Origin: Fragilaria crotonensis
Lineage: Eukaryota; Bacillariophyta; Fragilariophyceae; Fragilariales; Fragilariaceae
Length of the DNA stretch: 64,000 nt
Reading direction: 5' to 3'
Assembly: GCA_022925895.1 (NCBI GenBank)
Contig: JAKSYS010000027.1
Coordinates: 1 to 64,000 of the forward strand
Shown: piece by piece, positions 34,501 through 45,067 of the stretch
Position numbering within the stretch: position 1 is the stretch's first letter
How the letters are laid out: the number at the start of each line of letters is the position of its first letter
Made by a program: the position numbers and the translations under genes
The notes under the pieces: generated by a model
Seen by the model: the letters and a program-made list of their open reading frames with translations, nothing else
Told to the model about the DNA's origin: nothing
Databases searched by the model: none

Positions 34501-35622
34501 TCCAACAATTTCAGGTGCGCCATCAGAAAGCAACGAGTCAGGAATGCCAACATCATCCGCAAACTCGGTCAACGCGTTAGCAACTCTTGATTTAGATTCC
34601 ATAGGGTGAACGGTTGTAAACTGTCCGTTCGTGAAGACCTGTGCGCATACATTACCCTGGAGAGATATTACCTTCGAGAATAGGGTGTCCGTAAACCAGT
34701 TGCCGTTAAGGCGTCGACGATTCAAATGCAGGTGATCGACACGATACCGCCTATGTAACGGATGCACTGCAGTGCGAATTCCACGTTGCGTCGTAACTTG
34801 TAATGTCTTTTTCGCCGTGTCAATCCCAATGTTCCATTTGCGGCTCAGGTTCTCAGCGGTGATACTTGAATGCCGTTCGCTTGAAAATGTCGCGCCTATA
34901 CCATGTACTGTCCCCGTAGGCGCGTCATGCAGGGTGATCGCCTGTGTGTAGAGAGCGGAAAGACAACGGGGGTCAAGTGCACACGAGATAGTGGATAACA
35001 GCGTTGCGGACTCCGACAAAACGGTACGCTGTATGGTGGAGGAAACGGTTGCAGCGTGACGACGGGGTGTGTGAGAGTGCGATGCAAGGATGTGCATGTC
35101 AGCCGGGTCCCAGACGTTAGAGGTGAGTTCGATAACAGCAAGATTTTCTAACTCCCAATCAGTCGGCACACGGGATTCGAAAATCAAATTTGGTCCTGAA
35201 AGGGTGAGAGGGACAAAGAATTGATCAAGTGTGATGCCAAGGTCGCGATTTGGGTCCCAGGGGTCATCACAAACACCGTGACCATGTGCACGAATCTGGT
35301 GAGGATTAATCAGAGAGCAATGGAGGTCGTTTCCGAACCAAAGGACCTGATCGGCAACGAGAACAACAGAGTCGCCGCTCGTTGGGCACGTGTAAGTGGT
35401 GGCACATCTCGCGATGGGGATATCCGGTTTGGGGGAGTAATCAGAGGAAAACGGGGCAACAGTGCAATATTCGCCGGTGAGTTCGAGCAAACGCCAATTA
35501 GGCCCGGCACAAATGGTGTCCGCATGATTATCGATTTCGTTGGTGCCAAGTTGCCCTGGGGTTGTCGGTTGTGAATGCAATTGGTGGGTGCCAGCACGTC
35601 GCGCGCTCGAGATTACGGGCAT
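31543..35622 (-). CDS. pol polyprotein of the copia element
   Basis: About 1,359 residues. Parts in order: aspartic protease (about 35-70), integrase (about 280-420), a region with a chromo-like segment (about 730-760), reverse transcriptase (about 860-1080) and RNase H (about 1180-1340). It lies in the same frame as gag, about 30 bp downstream of it, so expression by read-through or re-initiation is possible. The frame looks whole. Confidence 0.9.
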   Translation of the reverse strand: MPVISSARRAGTHQLHSQPTTPGQLGTNEIDNHADTICAGPNWRLLELTGEYCTVAPFSSDYSPKPDIPIARCATTYTCPTSGDSVVLVADQVLWFGNDLHCSLINPHQIRAHGHGVCDDPWDPNRDLGITLDQFFVPLTLSGPNLIFESRVPTDWELENLAVIELTSNVWDPADMHILASHSHTPRRHAATVSSTIQRTVLSESATLLSTISCALDPRCLSALYTQAITLHDAPTGTVHGIGATFSSERHSSITAENLSRKWNIGIDTAKKTLQVTTQRGIRTAVHPLHRRYRVDHLHLNRRRLNGNWFTDTLFSKVISLQGNVCAQVFTNGQFTTVHPMESKSRVANALTEFADDVGIPDSLLSDGAPEIVGPRTDFMKEVNRLKIRLRRSEVGRSNQNYAAEREIGELKKRWRNRMLKRKVPPRLWDYGLIYESNILNRIPRGSHQRTGLEMVTGETPDISEWLDFEFYDRVWFYDQKKIEIDGSGRRLARWLGVAHRVGSDLCYWLLLESGKVIARTTVQHVVRDDYINEDTKSEIARFDQTVEERLSDHDFILHEPNDFYIQDEYIDVSASYTNDEDYDDMNVPEAMEADDLDDEITDKYLNAELIFDVGTGSERKGRVVKRAKGTSGEPIGRAHTNPLFDTREYVVEFTDGTTENYFANVIAECMYAQVDSEGRQFQLLQEITDHKSDNSAISVANGFVMSRNGNRVPKVTTRGWSLLVTWKDGSSDWIPLKDIKDSYPVQIAEYAVTNNIAHEPAFNWWVHTVLRKRNRIVAKVKRYWRTTHKFGIRLPKSVEEALAIDEETGTDHWRKALGKEMSKVKVAWKPMDGVTPAQARTGKEPGLIGFQEIRCHIIFDIKMDFTRKARFVAGGHTTDTPGSLTYSSVVSRDSVRLAFLIAGLNDLDVLAGDVTNAYLNAACREKIWFEGGLETGADQGKVLIVTRALYGLKSSGAAWRADLAATLRDLHFTSTKADPDVWIRSADTHYDMVLVYVDDILIFAKDPKVTMDELGKLYELKPESVKEPDIYLGANMEKVQLPNGKLEWSMGSKTYVKNAVKVVEALITEDDPMAALKTTARNPFPSGYKPELDITPELNDELAARFLQLIGILRWAIELGRIDIFVEVSQISQHQALPRKGHLDAIYHIFAYLKKHENGARIVFDPKTPIIDERVFRSDADWSDFYGDVSEELPPNMPEPKGKSVSISCFVDANHAGNVITRRSHTGILVYVQNAPILWFSKRQNTVESSSFGSEFVALRTAKDMIVALRYKLRMFGVPIDGPANVFCDNNGVVKNTTIPESMLAKKHNAINYHAIREAVAAKILRVGKEDGMTNLADLFTKVLTADRRRALCRHIMY

Positions 35623-35652
35623 GGCGGCGCGTCGAGTACTAGCTCCCGCGGG

Positions 35653-37236
35653 TCAAGTAGAGTTAGAGTTCGAATTGTTGTATGCACCACGGCCGAAGCT
35701 GCGACCGTTCTGAGATCCGCGCTCAGTGATTTCAGAGACGACGGAATTGCCACCGCCGGTTGTAGCATTATCATTCAATTCATTGTTGTTGTTGGTAGTG
35801 GACACACTGCTTGTAGCCCGATTGGTGGACGTATTGTTGCCAGACCGATTGTCGCCGCGATTACCTCTGCCACCACGTCCGCCTTCTCTGAGTTGTAATA
35901 CGTAGGATCTCATGGTGCCTAAACGTTCCCATTCGTCGGCAGAGAAATTGCGGTGCGGGTCTGAAATGTCCACATTGTTCGCAAACGTTCGGCGATACTC
36001 ACCACGTCCACGTCCGCTTCCACGATTGTCACGACCACGGCCACTATGCCGACCACCTCGCTGTCCCGAGCGTCCGCCAGTCCGGGCACGACCGCGTCCA
36101 CCAGTAGAGTCCGTGGCACTTACGTAACGTCGCTTGTTACCGGCAGAGTTACGATTTGCATAATCCAGTTGTGCAGATGCATGGAGGTTCGCAACAAGAC
36201 CGGACATAAAATTCACAGCACCGTCAAAGTCCGATCGATAGCTCTGAAAGATGTTGATCTTGGCGGAGGTAATACTTGTATCGGACGAACGAATACCCCG
36301 CATCAAACAATCAACCTGTTGCTTACCGGTTAACGCCTCACTTTTGTCTTTACTCAAGATATAGAAATTCTCCTTCAATTTCGTAATGTAACGTTCGAAC
36401 GGGAATACCTTTTCGTCTTTGTAGTGAAGGCGGGAGATTTCCTCCTTGGCCCTTTCCACACGCTTGTTTAACTCACCTGTGCCGTCATAGTGTGCCACCA
36501 GGGCAAGCCAGGCTTGCCTGCCATTGGAGGTTCGGTCATATGATTGAATCCAGGTCCAGGCGTCGGTTTTGATGCAAGCTGACTTCAACAAGGTGTAAAC
36601 AAGTTTGTTGTCTCGCTTAAAGTTCTCACCTGTAAGGGGAATTTGGTAGCGTCTCTGCTCATCGTCATTCACCGGTTCATACTCATCATCGATCTCGGGT
36701 CGAACGACATAGTCGATCGGGAACTTCGCTGCGCCCATCGTGGCGCTCAGCTTGTTGACGAAGGCGATCTGCCAGTTGTCCCAAGCAAAGTCTGTTTGGC
36801 ACTTCCCAGGGTCAATTAAATCGACATCAATCTTACCGTAGTTGTACTCAGACTCCTTCCGATCCATCGCACGAGCCATTTCTTCCGCAGTCCACATGTC
36901 AGGGTCAATTTCAATCCCGCGGTTGGTGTTATCCTTCACCCAGTATACCAACGCCTGTAGTCTCTTAATCTGCATAGTACCAAGGATGACCCTACCGGTA
37001 GCGGCACTGGACCTTGCGGCCATACGTTTAGCCATCTCCGTAACATCCGTATCACCACTCATGGAACCAAACGCTTCAATCGTATCAAGACCCTCAATGT
37101 TGATGAACGTCAAACGGTTTGCATTGTTTGCGATACCGCAGATCTGGAGGACCCGGTGGACCGGGTTCTCCTCCGCAACATAGACTTCGGGGATAGGTGG
37201 GAAAATCTCAGGTTGGGGTTCAGGCTCGGCGTCCAT
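35653..37236 (-). CDS. gag of the copia element
   Basis: About 527 residues. A capsid-like helical N-terminal two thirds is followed by a C-terminal tail rich in Arg and Gly (RGG/GRG boxes) and then Asn/Thr/Ser, presumably the nucleic-acid-binding part. It is adjacent to and in frame with pol. Confidence 0.85.
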   Translation of the reverse strand: MDAEPEPQPEIFPPIPEVYVAEENPVHRVLQICGIANNANRLTFINIEGLDTIEAFGSMSGDTDVTEMAKRMAARSSAATGRVILGTMQIKRLQALVYWVKDNTNRGIEIDPDMWTAEEMARAMDRKESEYNYGKIDVDLIDPGKCQTDFAWDNWQIAFVNKLSATMGAAKFPIDYVVRPEIDDEYEPVNDDEQRRYQIPLTGENFKRDNKLVYTLLKSACIKTDAWTWIQSYDRTSNGRQAWLALVAHYDGTGELNKRVERAKEEISRLHYKDEKVFPFERYITKLKENFYILSKDKSEALTGKQQVDCLMRGIRSSDTSITSAKINIFQSYRSDFDGAVNFMSGLVANLHASAQLDYANRNSAGNKRRYVSATDSTGGRGRARTGGRSGQRGGRHSGRGRDNRGSGRGRGEYRRTFANNVDISDPHRNFSADEWERLGTMRSYVLQLREGGRGGRGNRGDNRSGNNTSTNRATSSVSTTNNNNELNDNATTGGGNSVVSEITERGSQNGRSFGRGAYNNSNSNST

Positions 37237-37643
37237 CTGTACAGCAATCGCTGATAAGTGAGTGCAACTGGGCTATGTTCGTATCCGGGCCACGCCACTA
37301 CGAGCGGGTTGTGAGGCGGGTCACAGTCCGGGCGGTACGGGGGTGATCAGTCCCGACCTCAGCGAGTACGATGCATCACGGTGACCATGCATGGTCAATT
37401 ATAAAACGTGAGCAGTTGATACCGGTCGTTGTCGCCCACCATTGCGGCCAAAAGATATATACGAACAACGATTACCGAGTATCAAATTTTTCCGTTACGT
37501 GCCACAGTGCGTAGGTCATATACGAGCCACAACCTAGGTTTTACCCCAGTCCTAGGTCCGCTCGGCCATTGCGTAGCTTTCTCTCGTTCGTTTCGCATTT
37601 AATGTTGCTCATTCATTTCGTAACCTATTTGGGTCTGATAAAC

Positions 37644-37812
37644 CGTTCAAATCCGTTCGTGACGGATGATTCTTACCTTGGAAAAGTTCGATAAAGGGTA
37701 CTCGGGAAAGCGACAGTAATAGTAAAACGATAACCGATAAAATTGTGATTCTATTCATGCTTACGCGTATGCGTACTGGTAAATATCGTACCGTACCGTC
37801 AATACTTGAACG
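37644..37812 (-). repeat. 5' LTR of the copia element
   Basis: 169 bp; flanked outside by TACA (37813-37816). Just inside it on the minus strand, gtttatcagaccc resembles the TATCAGA-type primer-binding site of many copia elements. Confidence 0.9.
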
Positions 37813-37816
37813 TACA

Positions 37817-38111
37817 AGTACATGTACTCGGACTATGCATATGAAGATGTGCGGCATTATTCATACCGTAGTGTCTCGGACGGAAGCGCGTGAGACTTGA
37901 GCAATAAGATCCACATGTGATATCATGATATCTTAAGTTATACCAAGATGAAGATGATGTTCGTCCTGCAAGGGCTCCTTCTAAAAGGTGCTACGTAGTA
38001 TGATATTATATTTCCACGATAACACAAGAAAAGGCTAACACCAGACCTTCCTTCTCCGATGTGCACTCGAACCGCCACATTGGAGCTAGCACCTTGTTCC
38101 CGCACCTTCAA
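37817..38111. other. Spacer between retrotransposon and ABC transporter
   Basis: A GTAC-type run (gtacaagtacatgtactcgg) sits directly at the insertion point, so the element landed in or next to one of these palindromic blocks. No coding sequence for an extra ABC domain is present here. Confidence 0.5.
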
Positions 38112-41100
38112 CTATACGTCCTTCTTCCCCTCTTCACTCAGGGGATCAATTTGACTCTCCCGATCGGTGAGTTCGAAGATCCTTTCTGCCGCCAACTTCG
38201 CCTTGTCGCGGTCCGTGGCACCCTGAGCGGCGATTCCCAGACCGGAAAGCGAAAAGAGGAGAGAGAACATGGAAATAAGGAAGTCGCGGAAATCGAAAGA
38301 ATCTGGATAGTTGACCAAGAGATAACCTCCCCACCAAAACAATAGCGCCGTGCCCCACATTTGTACGAATCGGCCAAGGCCATATCCTGAACCGGTGATA
38401 ACATTACCGCAAAGTGAGTTGGGGTCCTCAGCACTAAGTGCTGTGTCAAATTCTTGCAGCCGTTCCTCTTCAGCACTGAGAGAGGCAACGGTGCGGATGT
38501 TGGTAAGAGTTTCAATGACGATAGCACCCGATGAGTGCTCATCGTCGTAGTCCGTAAGAACGTCTTCGCCCATGAACATCTTCATTTTCATCACGGCCCC
38601 AAACGCCAGGAATGGAAGGATACAGCTATGAACGGAAAGATTAGGTACGCTTTGGGATTCAAAACAAGAATTCATCACGATGTACTCACAGCGTTACCAA
38701 TGCGAATGGCCACATGAATATCAAGGACACGATCAAGCCCACCACGACGGATGCAATGTTCATAACTATTGTCCGTATTGGCTCGCCACAGAATGCTTTC
38801 AGGAGAGCCGCATCGTCTTCCAGGCGCGAAGTGAGATCAGCCACTGGGTGCAAGTCAAAGTAGGTCACTTCCTGCCGTACAAGTGATGCGAAAGCAGCGT
38901 CACGAACACGCTTATTCATTCGTTCCGATGCCATGTTGAACCCGTAAAACAAAAGCATGTTCCCAATCATTGCTGCCGCGATTGTTCCGATGTACCCAAA
39001 GGCGACCTTGAAGGACATATCTCTCATCGAATCAGCAGAAGCGTTCCAATACTCCTGGCAGGTGGCGTATGGCAGGATTTCGCCTGGCGGCGACTGGATC
39101 ACATCGTTTTCGCAGACATAAATGGGCGTATACAACATTTCAATCATGTAAGCAAAGATGAATCCTTACACGTACAACGATTTGCAAAGCCCACAAAGTG
39201 TCAGCTGGGATCTTATAGCAGGCATTGGCAACATCACACCAGTCTTACCCCATCCTGGAAATACGAGACCCGCAATGAAGGCGCCAATAGCCCCGACGAA
39301 GAAATAGCCACCATCTTCAGCGCCCATCGCCCACGCCCGCTTTGCATTCTTCTTTACTCTCTCCTTGTCGAGCTCCTCAAAAACGTTCTCCAGCGTCGAT
39401 GCTGTGCTCTTCATCCTGGAATCTTGCGCTATTGCCAGGGCATGAGATTTACCGGTTTCCCGAAGCTGGGCTATCGTCACATCATCGGCGTCGATATCTT
39501 GAAGCATTTGAAGACGTCGGTATCGGCCGAGGGGATTTTCCATAAGCTCATCATGGGTCCCAATCTCGCAGACTCGGCCACCTTCGATGACGGCGATGCG
39601 GTCTACGTTGCGAATCGTTGACAACCTTGAGATGCAAGACAAGACAGTTAGCAATCATGGTCGACTTGAAGGACCTAAGGTTGTAGCAAATTGACTTACC
39701 TATGTGCAATGACCACTGTCGTCTGGGCCTTGGAATGCATTATCTCATCGAGAGCCGCTTGAACCACTTTCTCGTTGGCAGTGTCAAGAGCGGAAGTTGC
39801 TTCATCAAGGAGCAAGATGTCGGGTTTCTTTATCAGGGCACGGGCGATTGCAATCCTTTGTTTTTGGCCACCAGACATCTGAATTCCGCCAGCGCCGACG
39901 GATGTCTCATACTTTTCAGGAAAGTCCATGATTGAGTCGTGCATGTTCGCCCTCCTCGCTGCTTCTTCGACCTCTGCCTGCGTCGCATCAGGTTTTCCGT
40001 AACGAATGTTGTCAGCGATCGATGCGTCGAACAATGTGGGTTCTTGACTAACCAAGCCAACTTTGTCCCTCAGATACGCGACATTAACATCCTTCAAGTC
40101 GGTTCCGTGCATTTCAACCACACCCCGATCAGGATCGTAGAAACGTTCGATGAGTTGAATGACGGTACTCTTGCCTATCAGATTTGCTGAAGTTTAGCGA
40201 CTCATGGAACACACACATCAGCAACAATCATCGTTGCTTACCATGACCACTGGGTCCAACAAGAGCGAGTGTCTCTCCCTTTAAGATTGTCAAATTCAGT
40301 CCTCTGAAGATCTTGTTTTCTGGACGGGAAGGGTAACTGAAAGCTACATCTCTGAATCGCATCAGAACGTCATGCTCTCTGTCGGCGATGATAGTGTTTA
40401 CAGCAGCCTCTGGAGCCTGCGCAGCACTTTCAGAGAAAATGGGAATGTTGGAATCTGTTTCGTAATGGTCTGACTTCTTTCCTTGTTTTTGTGCTTCTGC
40501 AAGTGCATAGTAGTGACCATTTCTGGCCATCAGTTGATCGTGAGTTCCTATTTCCGCAATTTTACCTTCATTCACGACGCAAATCATGTCGGCGTTCCTT
40601 ACAGTCGACAGCTTGTGAGCAATCACAATTGTCGTCCTCTCGCTTGCTTGCAGCAGCCTATCCAAGGCAGCTTGGACGATCCCTTCAGACTCACTATCCA
40701 AGGCAGACGTTGCTTCATCCAACAGAAGGATCTTTGGCTGCTTGATTAAGACTCGAGCAATCGCAATTCTCTGTTTCTCCCCACCCGAGAGTTGAGCGCC
40801 TTAAACGCACGACAGTGGTTGAGAGCGAGCTAACATTGCATTTTGAATCCACCGCGTTGACATACCTTTGTCGCCCACCTGAGTGTCGTATCCATCAGGG
40901 AATGCTGAGATGAAATCGTGACAGTACGCATTCCGTGCAGCACTCTCAATTTCCTCTGGAGTTGCATCTGGTTTCCCGTATCGAATGTTTTCTCGAATGC
41001 TACAAGCAAAAAGCGCTGGCTCTTGGCTAACAAGCCCAATCTGACTCCTCAACCACTTAACATTCAGCGTCCTTAAATCGTGTCCATCTAGGGTCAGGGA

Positions 41101-42641
41101 TCCAGAAGTGGGATCGTAGAAGCGCTCAATGAGCTGCACGGTGGTACTCTTGCCGCTTCCAGATGCTCCGACCAATGCGACCGTCTCCCCAGGAGCGATT
41201 CTTAGCGAGAATCCATCGAATACATTGGTCTCTGAGCGAGTTGGATACGCAAAACTGACATTGTCGAAGACAAGTTCGCCCTGAACAGAGCCCGGCTTCA
41301 AGCCCTCTTCCGACGACGAATCGATATCGTATTTTGGGAGCGGGGCATGTTCACCACGACGATGAACGTGGCCTCCTTTATCAGCGTCTTCGCGGTCGTC
41401 AGCTCCGACTTGGCGCTTCATGGTGGCAATTGCTGGAAAGCACGCTTCTCGAGCCCCGTTAATTGCTTCTATCGAAACGGACACTTGTGGGAGGACGCCG
41501 GCCGCCATGGTCATTCCCATCAGAGCACCAAAGACCTCAGCCCCACGAGGAACACAAGAGGTGGCACCTGGTACAGTGCCACTTGGATCACAACCACTAC
41601 CTCTGACGGCATCATAGAGAAGGTAGGAGCCGTATAATGCAATCGCACAGTACGAGAGCAAAAACGATCCCATCATGGCTCCGTTAGCCAAACCAATCCA
41701 CGACGCCAAGCCAGCAGCTACATCCAGAATCTTCTGGGTAGCGAGTGAGTACTTCGTAATCATGCTTTGGACGGCGTTCAACGAAAGGATGGTCCGAATG
41801 GAAGAAACCGTATTGTACACAATACCGCCAGCGTCTGCGTAAGTCTCGCTCGCGCGCGCACTTTGAGTTGTGGTCACTTTAATAAGGAAGAAGGCGCTCA
41901 CACTCATGAAAGGTACGACCGTGAGAGTTATCAAGGTGGTCTGCCAAGAGGAATATAACGCGTATGCCACGCCTCCGATTAAGGTGAATGTGAACTGTAC
42001 GACTTCCCCCATTTTGCGTCCGGTGCCTCTGAGGACCAAAACTGAGTTAGCGACTAGTAATCCAAGACGCAAGGATAGCGAGTAAAAAGAAATACATACT
42101 TTTTGAACTTGTGCCCATTGCTTGTTATTACAGCCGCTGTACCAGATACATCTTTGATGTCGTAGAAAGCCATGTCTTGCCTCAAAAGTGCTCGAAACCA
42201 TTTGCGCTTCAGGTCACGTGCCATTATACCAGCTGCGGACTCAAGGAGAATCGTCTCGGCAGTCATGAATACAAAGGCCATAGATCTTTCATGATTAAAT
42301 GTTAACAACATTGTACTGGGGCTGCTCTGTTGACATTTGAAGTGTACGACGCATACTACTTACCCCAACACCATCATACTATAGGAGACACGACGAACAC
42401 CGTCTAAAAAATCAGCTTGAGAAGTTGACCCCCCGATCGCTTGGAACGAGTTGGCAAAAACGAAGACCATGGCTGGAAACACGCACCCGGTGACGGCGGA
42501 GCAAATGAACCCGAAGACGACCAACCAAAACTTGCTCTCGCCGAATGAAAACACATCTCGGATCGACGCAAGATTCTCCCCTTTCTCTCCTTTTCTTTCC
42601 TTGGCGGTCACCAAATCGTTGACATTCGCTGCGTCGGGCAT
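38112..42641 (-). CDS. ABCB-type ABC transporter with TMD-NBD-NBD-TMD order
   Basis: Eight exons (42364-42641, 42100-42285, 40866-42028, 40242-40799, 39700-40174, 39249-39625, 38690-39164, 38112-38625), all GT..AG introns of 64-84 bp, join to 4,026 nt with no break: 1,341 residues. The first membrane domain is at about residues 30-360. NBD1 (about 403-640) has [34 protein letters not shown] and [11 protein letters not shown]2 (about 692-927) has [34 protein letters not shown] and VVIAHRLS. The second membrane domain (about 995-1300) starts [14 protein letters not shown] and ends [23 protein letters not shown], the linker that normally leads into a nucleotide-binding domain, but here the protein stops three residues later. 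Full ABCB (P-glycoprotein/MDR) proteins are TMD-NBD-TMD-NBD. Both NBDs look catalytically complete. Likely an exporter of lipids or hydrophobic compounds; substrate unknown. Confidence 0.9.
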
Positions 42642-44166
42642 GACTTATATCGCTGTATTCTCCTTCTCTCTCTCGCTCTCCTGTACTAGAGTTGATGTCT
42701 AGAGCGTATTGGATCCATATTGTATGAGCCTTCGTGTCCCTATCCAGTACTGCACTCGTAATAGGTTTTTGTGTTTCGAAATTGTGGGGCTTCTCATTCA
42801 TATAAACGAATGTCACGTATAAACTCGATGCGTGGCACTCGTTCGCTTTCGTTGCAAGATGCCGTATGACAAAATGATCACGGACAAAAACGATTGTGGT
42901 TTTGGCATAAAGCATGATAGCATGATCCATCAGTCGTGTTTGTGTTTGTAGGGTTGTTCTGGTATCCATTGATCAGTCGGCTTTTGCATGCCAACACGGA
43001 TTCGTTGACTTATTAGATGAATGCCAACAGCTGGATAACAATTACACAATTCAGAGGACGGACAAACCGGATGACTCAATGTCGGGCCTTGGCTCGTCTC
43101 CTCACAAGGATCCGGGGACGCTATGGAACCAGCCATTACAAAACGAATCACCCTTCAGCATTGATGATGAACCCCATCAGAGTATAAACTTCATCACCTC
43201 TCCAACGAATCCGCAAGCCAGATCGTTCATCACCCGAAGGTAGTGGCACGACCTTGCGGGATCGAGCGGTCATCTGCTGTCTCGGTAGGAACCCACTTAC
43301 GTCGGTCGGGGGTCTGCAATGGCGATGTGCCTGACTGGTGCGATAGTCGATATATTCAAAGTTACATCAGGGTTCGAGCCTGCAGCTCAAAGAGAGCGCC
43401 CAACGAGGTGACGACCAACCCAGAGTTCTTCACTATTATCCAATGAAAGAGAACAACAGCTGATAGTTATGCCACGTGCAGCAAAACTTAGGGGAGAGGA
43501 TAAGAATGGAAGAGTAGGATAGTGATTTCCGACGCATCCATGGAACATCACACCAGGTCCGTGCAGAGGCAAGTGCAAGTCGACCAAGAGCGCTAACCGG
43601 ACTCGAACATAGTTTGTAATGCCGCCACGAGTGCAAGGCTGCTGTCTGTGATCCGGGTTTTAAACCAAATAAGCGGATCAATTCTGTGGATAGTTCTAGG
43701 CCTCGCTGCCGTACCTTGAGACGGTTGTGTAAGGCTTTATATTCAAGTCTAGTACCGGGTAGTGATAGATGGGGAGTTACAAACGTCGTGGAAGCAAATG
43801 ATTCCATGCGGAGTGGCTCGTTTGCGCTTGCGTCATTCATTGCCGTTCAGATGGAAACAGACTACTGGAATTGGATGCATGTTTGGGGCATGAGAGAGCA
43901 CGATGATTAATTAGACACTCAGGGTTGTTCAAGTAAAAAAGCTCAAATGCGTCGCTCCATTTTACGTGAGACGACATACATGCACCAATTACGTCCCTTT
44001 CATTTGATGTTTGCATGGCATGTTCATGGCAGGTTTGAACGATCATGTCATCATGTCATACGCCAATCAGCGATGTTCAAGTAACGAAGCGTTAATGCAT
44101 TGCTCTATTCGACGCGAAACGGGCACCATAAATCAATCAATATCCCTCTTCATTTTTCGCACCTTT
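42642..44166. other. Long intergenic space (1.5 kb)
   Basis: Starts with a CT-rich tract (ccttctctctctcgctctcctg, about 42661-42682) just upstream of the ABC transporter, a possible 5'UTR or promoter element. No convincing gene was found in the remainder; tRNA-like words near 43370 and 43600 do not fold into a cloverleaf by eye. Confidence 0.4.
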
Positions 44167-44769
44167 CTACTCGTTCAATAGCCTCTTCAGTCGATCTCGC
44201 TGAGCATTCAATTCATTGAGAGCCTCGTCAGCTGCGTCCTTATCAATAGCATATTCCCTCAAGACATCGAATGGAGCGTACGTGAGAGTCTTTTCATGCG
44301 TTGACTGTAAATACACTTGCGGTGCCACGCCTGCTTCGTATGCCTGCACCCATCGCTGAGCACAAAGACACCAAATGTCGCCATCTTGTAGGCCCGGAAA
44401 CATGTACTCTGGAAACGGAGTGCTCAAGTCGTTGCCGACGGAACGCGAAAAATCCAGGAAATCTTTTGTGACTTGGACACAGACTGTATGTCGACCAAGA
44501 TCTTGTTCTCCTGTTGAACAGTAGCCATTACGATAGAAACCAGTGCCAATGCCGCTGTCACGAACGTTGGTGCAACATGGCTGGAGCCGAGTGCCAAGAA
44601 CATTGACTGAAACCTCGTCAGTATCATCGTCGATATCAGCCATGCATTGACGCCACTTTATCGTAGGTGTGGACGTCGTTATCGTGGCCAGGGGTGAAAC
44701 GAGGAAAGCTCCGCACAGGGAGGGTGCAATCAGCCACACCAGCGCGGTACGAAGGATACTTTTCCTCAT
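44167..44769 (-). CDS. DUF2237 family protein, plastid-targeted
   Basis: The start at 44769 (MRKSIL) gives a signal peptide ending in CGAF, the diatom plastid pattern. The mature part matches DUF2237, which is found in bacteria and algae: NVLGTRLQPCC, TGFYRNGYCSTG, DLGRHTVCVQVT, GNDLSTPFPEYMFPGL, GDIWCLCAQRW and APQVYLQSTH. Several conserved Cys residues suggest metal or redox chemistry, but the function of the family is not known. The C-terminus is a helical LNELNAQRDRLKRLL. Single intact exon. It is divergent from the enoyl-CoA isomerase gene across about 300 bp. Confidence 0.85.
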   Translation of the reverse strand: MRKSILRTALVWLIAPSLCGAFLVSPLATITTSTPTIKWRQCMADIDDDTDEVSVNVLGTRLQPCCTNVRDSGIGTGFYRNGYCSTGEQDLGRHTVCVQVTKDFLDFSRSVGNDLSTPFPEYMFPGLQDGDIWCLCAQRWVQAYEAGVAPQVYLQSTHEKTLTYAPFDVLREYAIDKDAADEALNELNAQRDRLKRLLNE

Positions 44770-45067
44770 CTCGATGTTTTTTAGAAACCATCCAAAATCC
44801 AAACTCTCATCTCGCCAAAAAGCATAACCTGCTGCAAAAAAATTGCACACGAATCTGAGAAGAAGTGAATCCGGTAAAAAAGATACATCCATCGCGCGAC
44901 AACGCGCGTGTTGACACCAAGTCGTGATGCTACGCTTTGTTGCGGGATCCGGGGAGTCAGTATGTCATACACGAGACGATCTCGCTGCAGAACATGGGCG
45001 CAAGTACTTTAACATCATAGTCACACTGATCATAATTTGGCACTTGACTGCCTGGCAAACCTCCACC

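Larger units (their letters stand above)
31236..37812 (-). mobile_element. Ty1/copia LTR retrotransposon, CoDi-like, looks whole and young
   Basis: A 6,577-bp element in minus orientation: 5' LTR 37644-37812, leader, gag, pol, 3' LTR 31236-31404. The LTRs are 169 bp and identical by eye, and each begins and ends with the inverted heptamer CGTTCAA/TTGAACG. A 4-bp target duplication TACA flanks it (31232-31235 and 37813-37816). Pol has the copia order protease, integrase, reverse transcriptase, RNase H. Both reading frames look whole. Identical LTRs mean a recent insertion on an evolutionary scale. Assignment to the diatom CoDi group rests on overall resemblance of pol and the small chromo-like segment; no database comparison was made. 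Confidence 0.93.

Noticed and set aside
43355-43400. tRNA-like T-arm (cagggttcgagcctg)
   Set aside because: The stem is only partly paired around a canonical loop, and no acceptor stem or D-arm pairs at the right distance upstream.
43575-43660. Possible tRNA fragment (agagcgctaaccggactcgaac)
   Set aside because: Looks like joined tRNA words, but no cloverleaf can be drawn on either strand.
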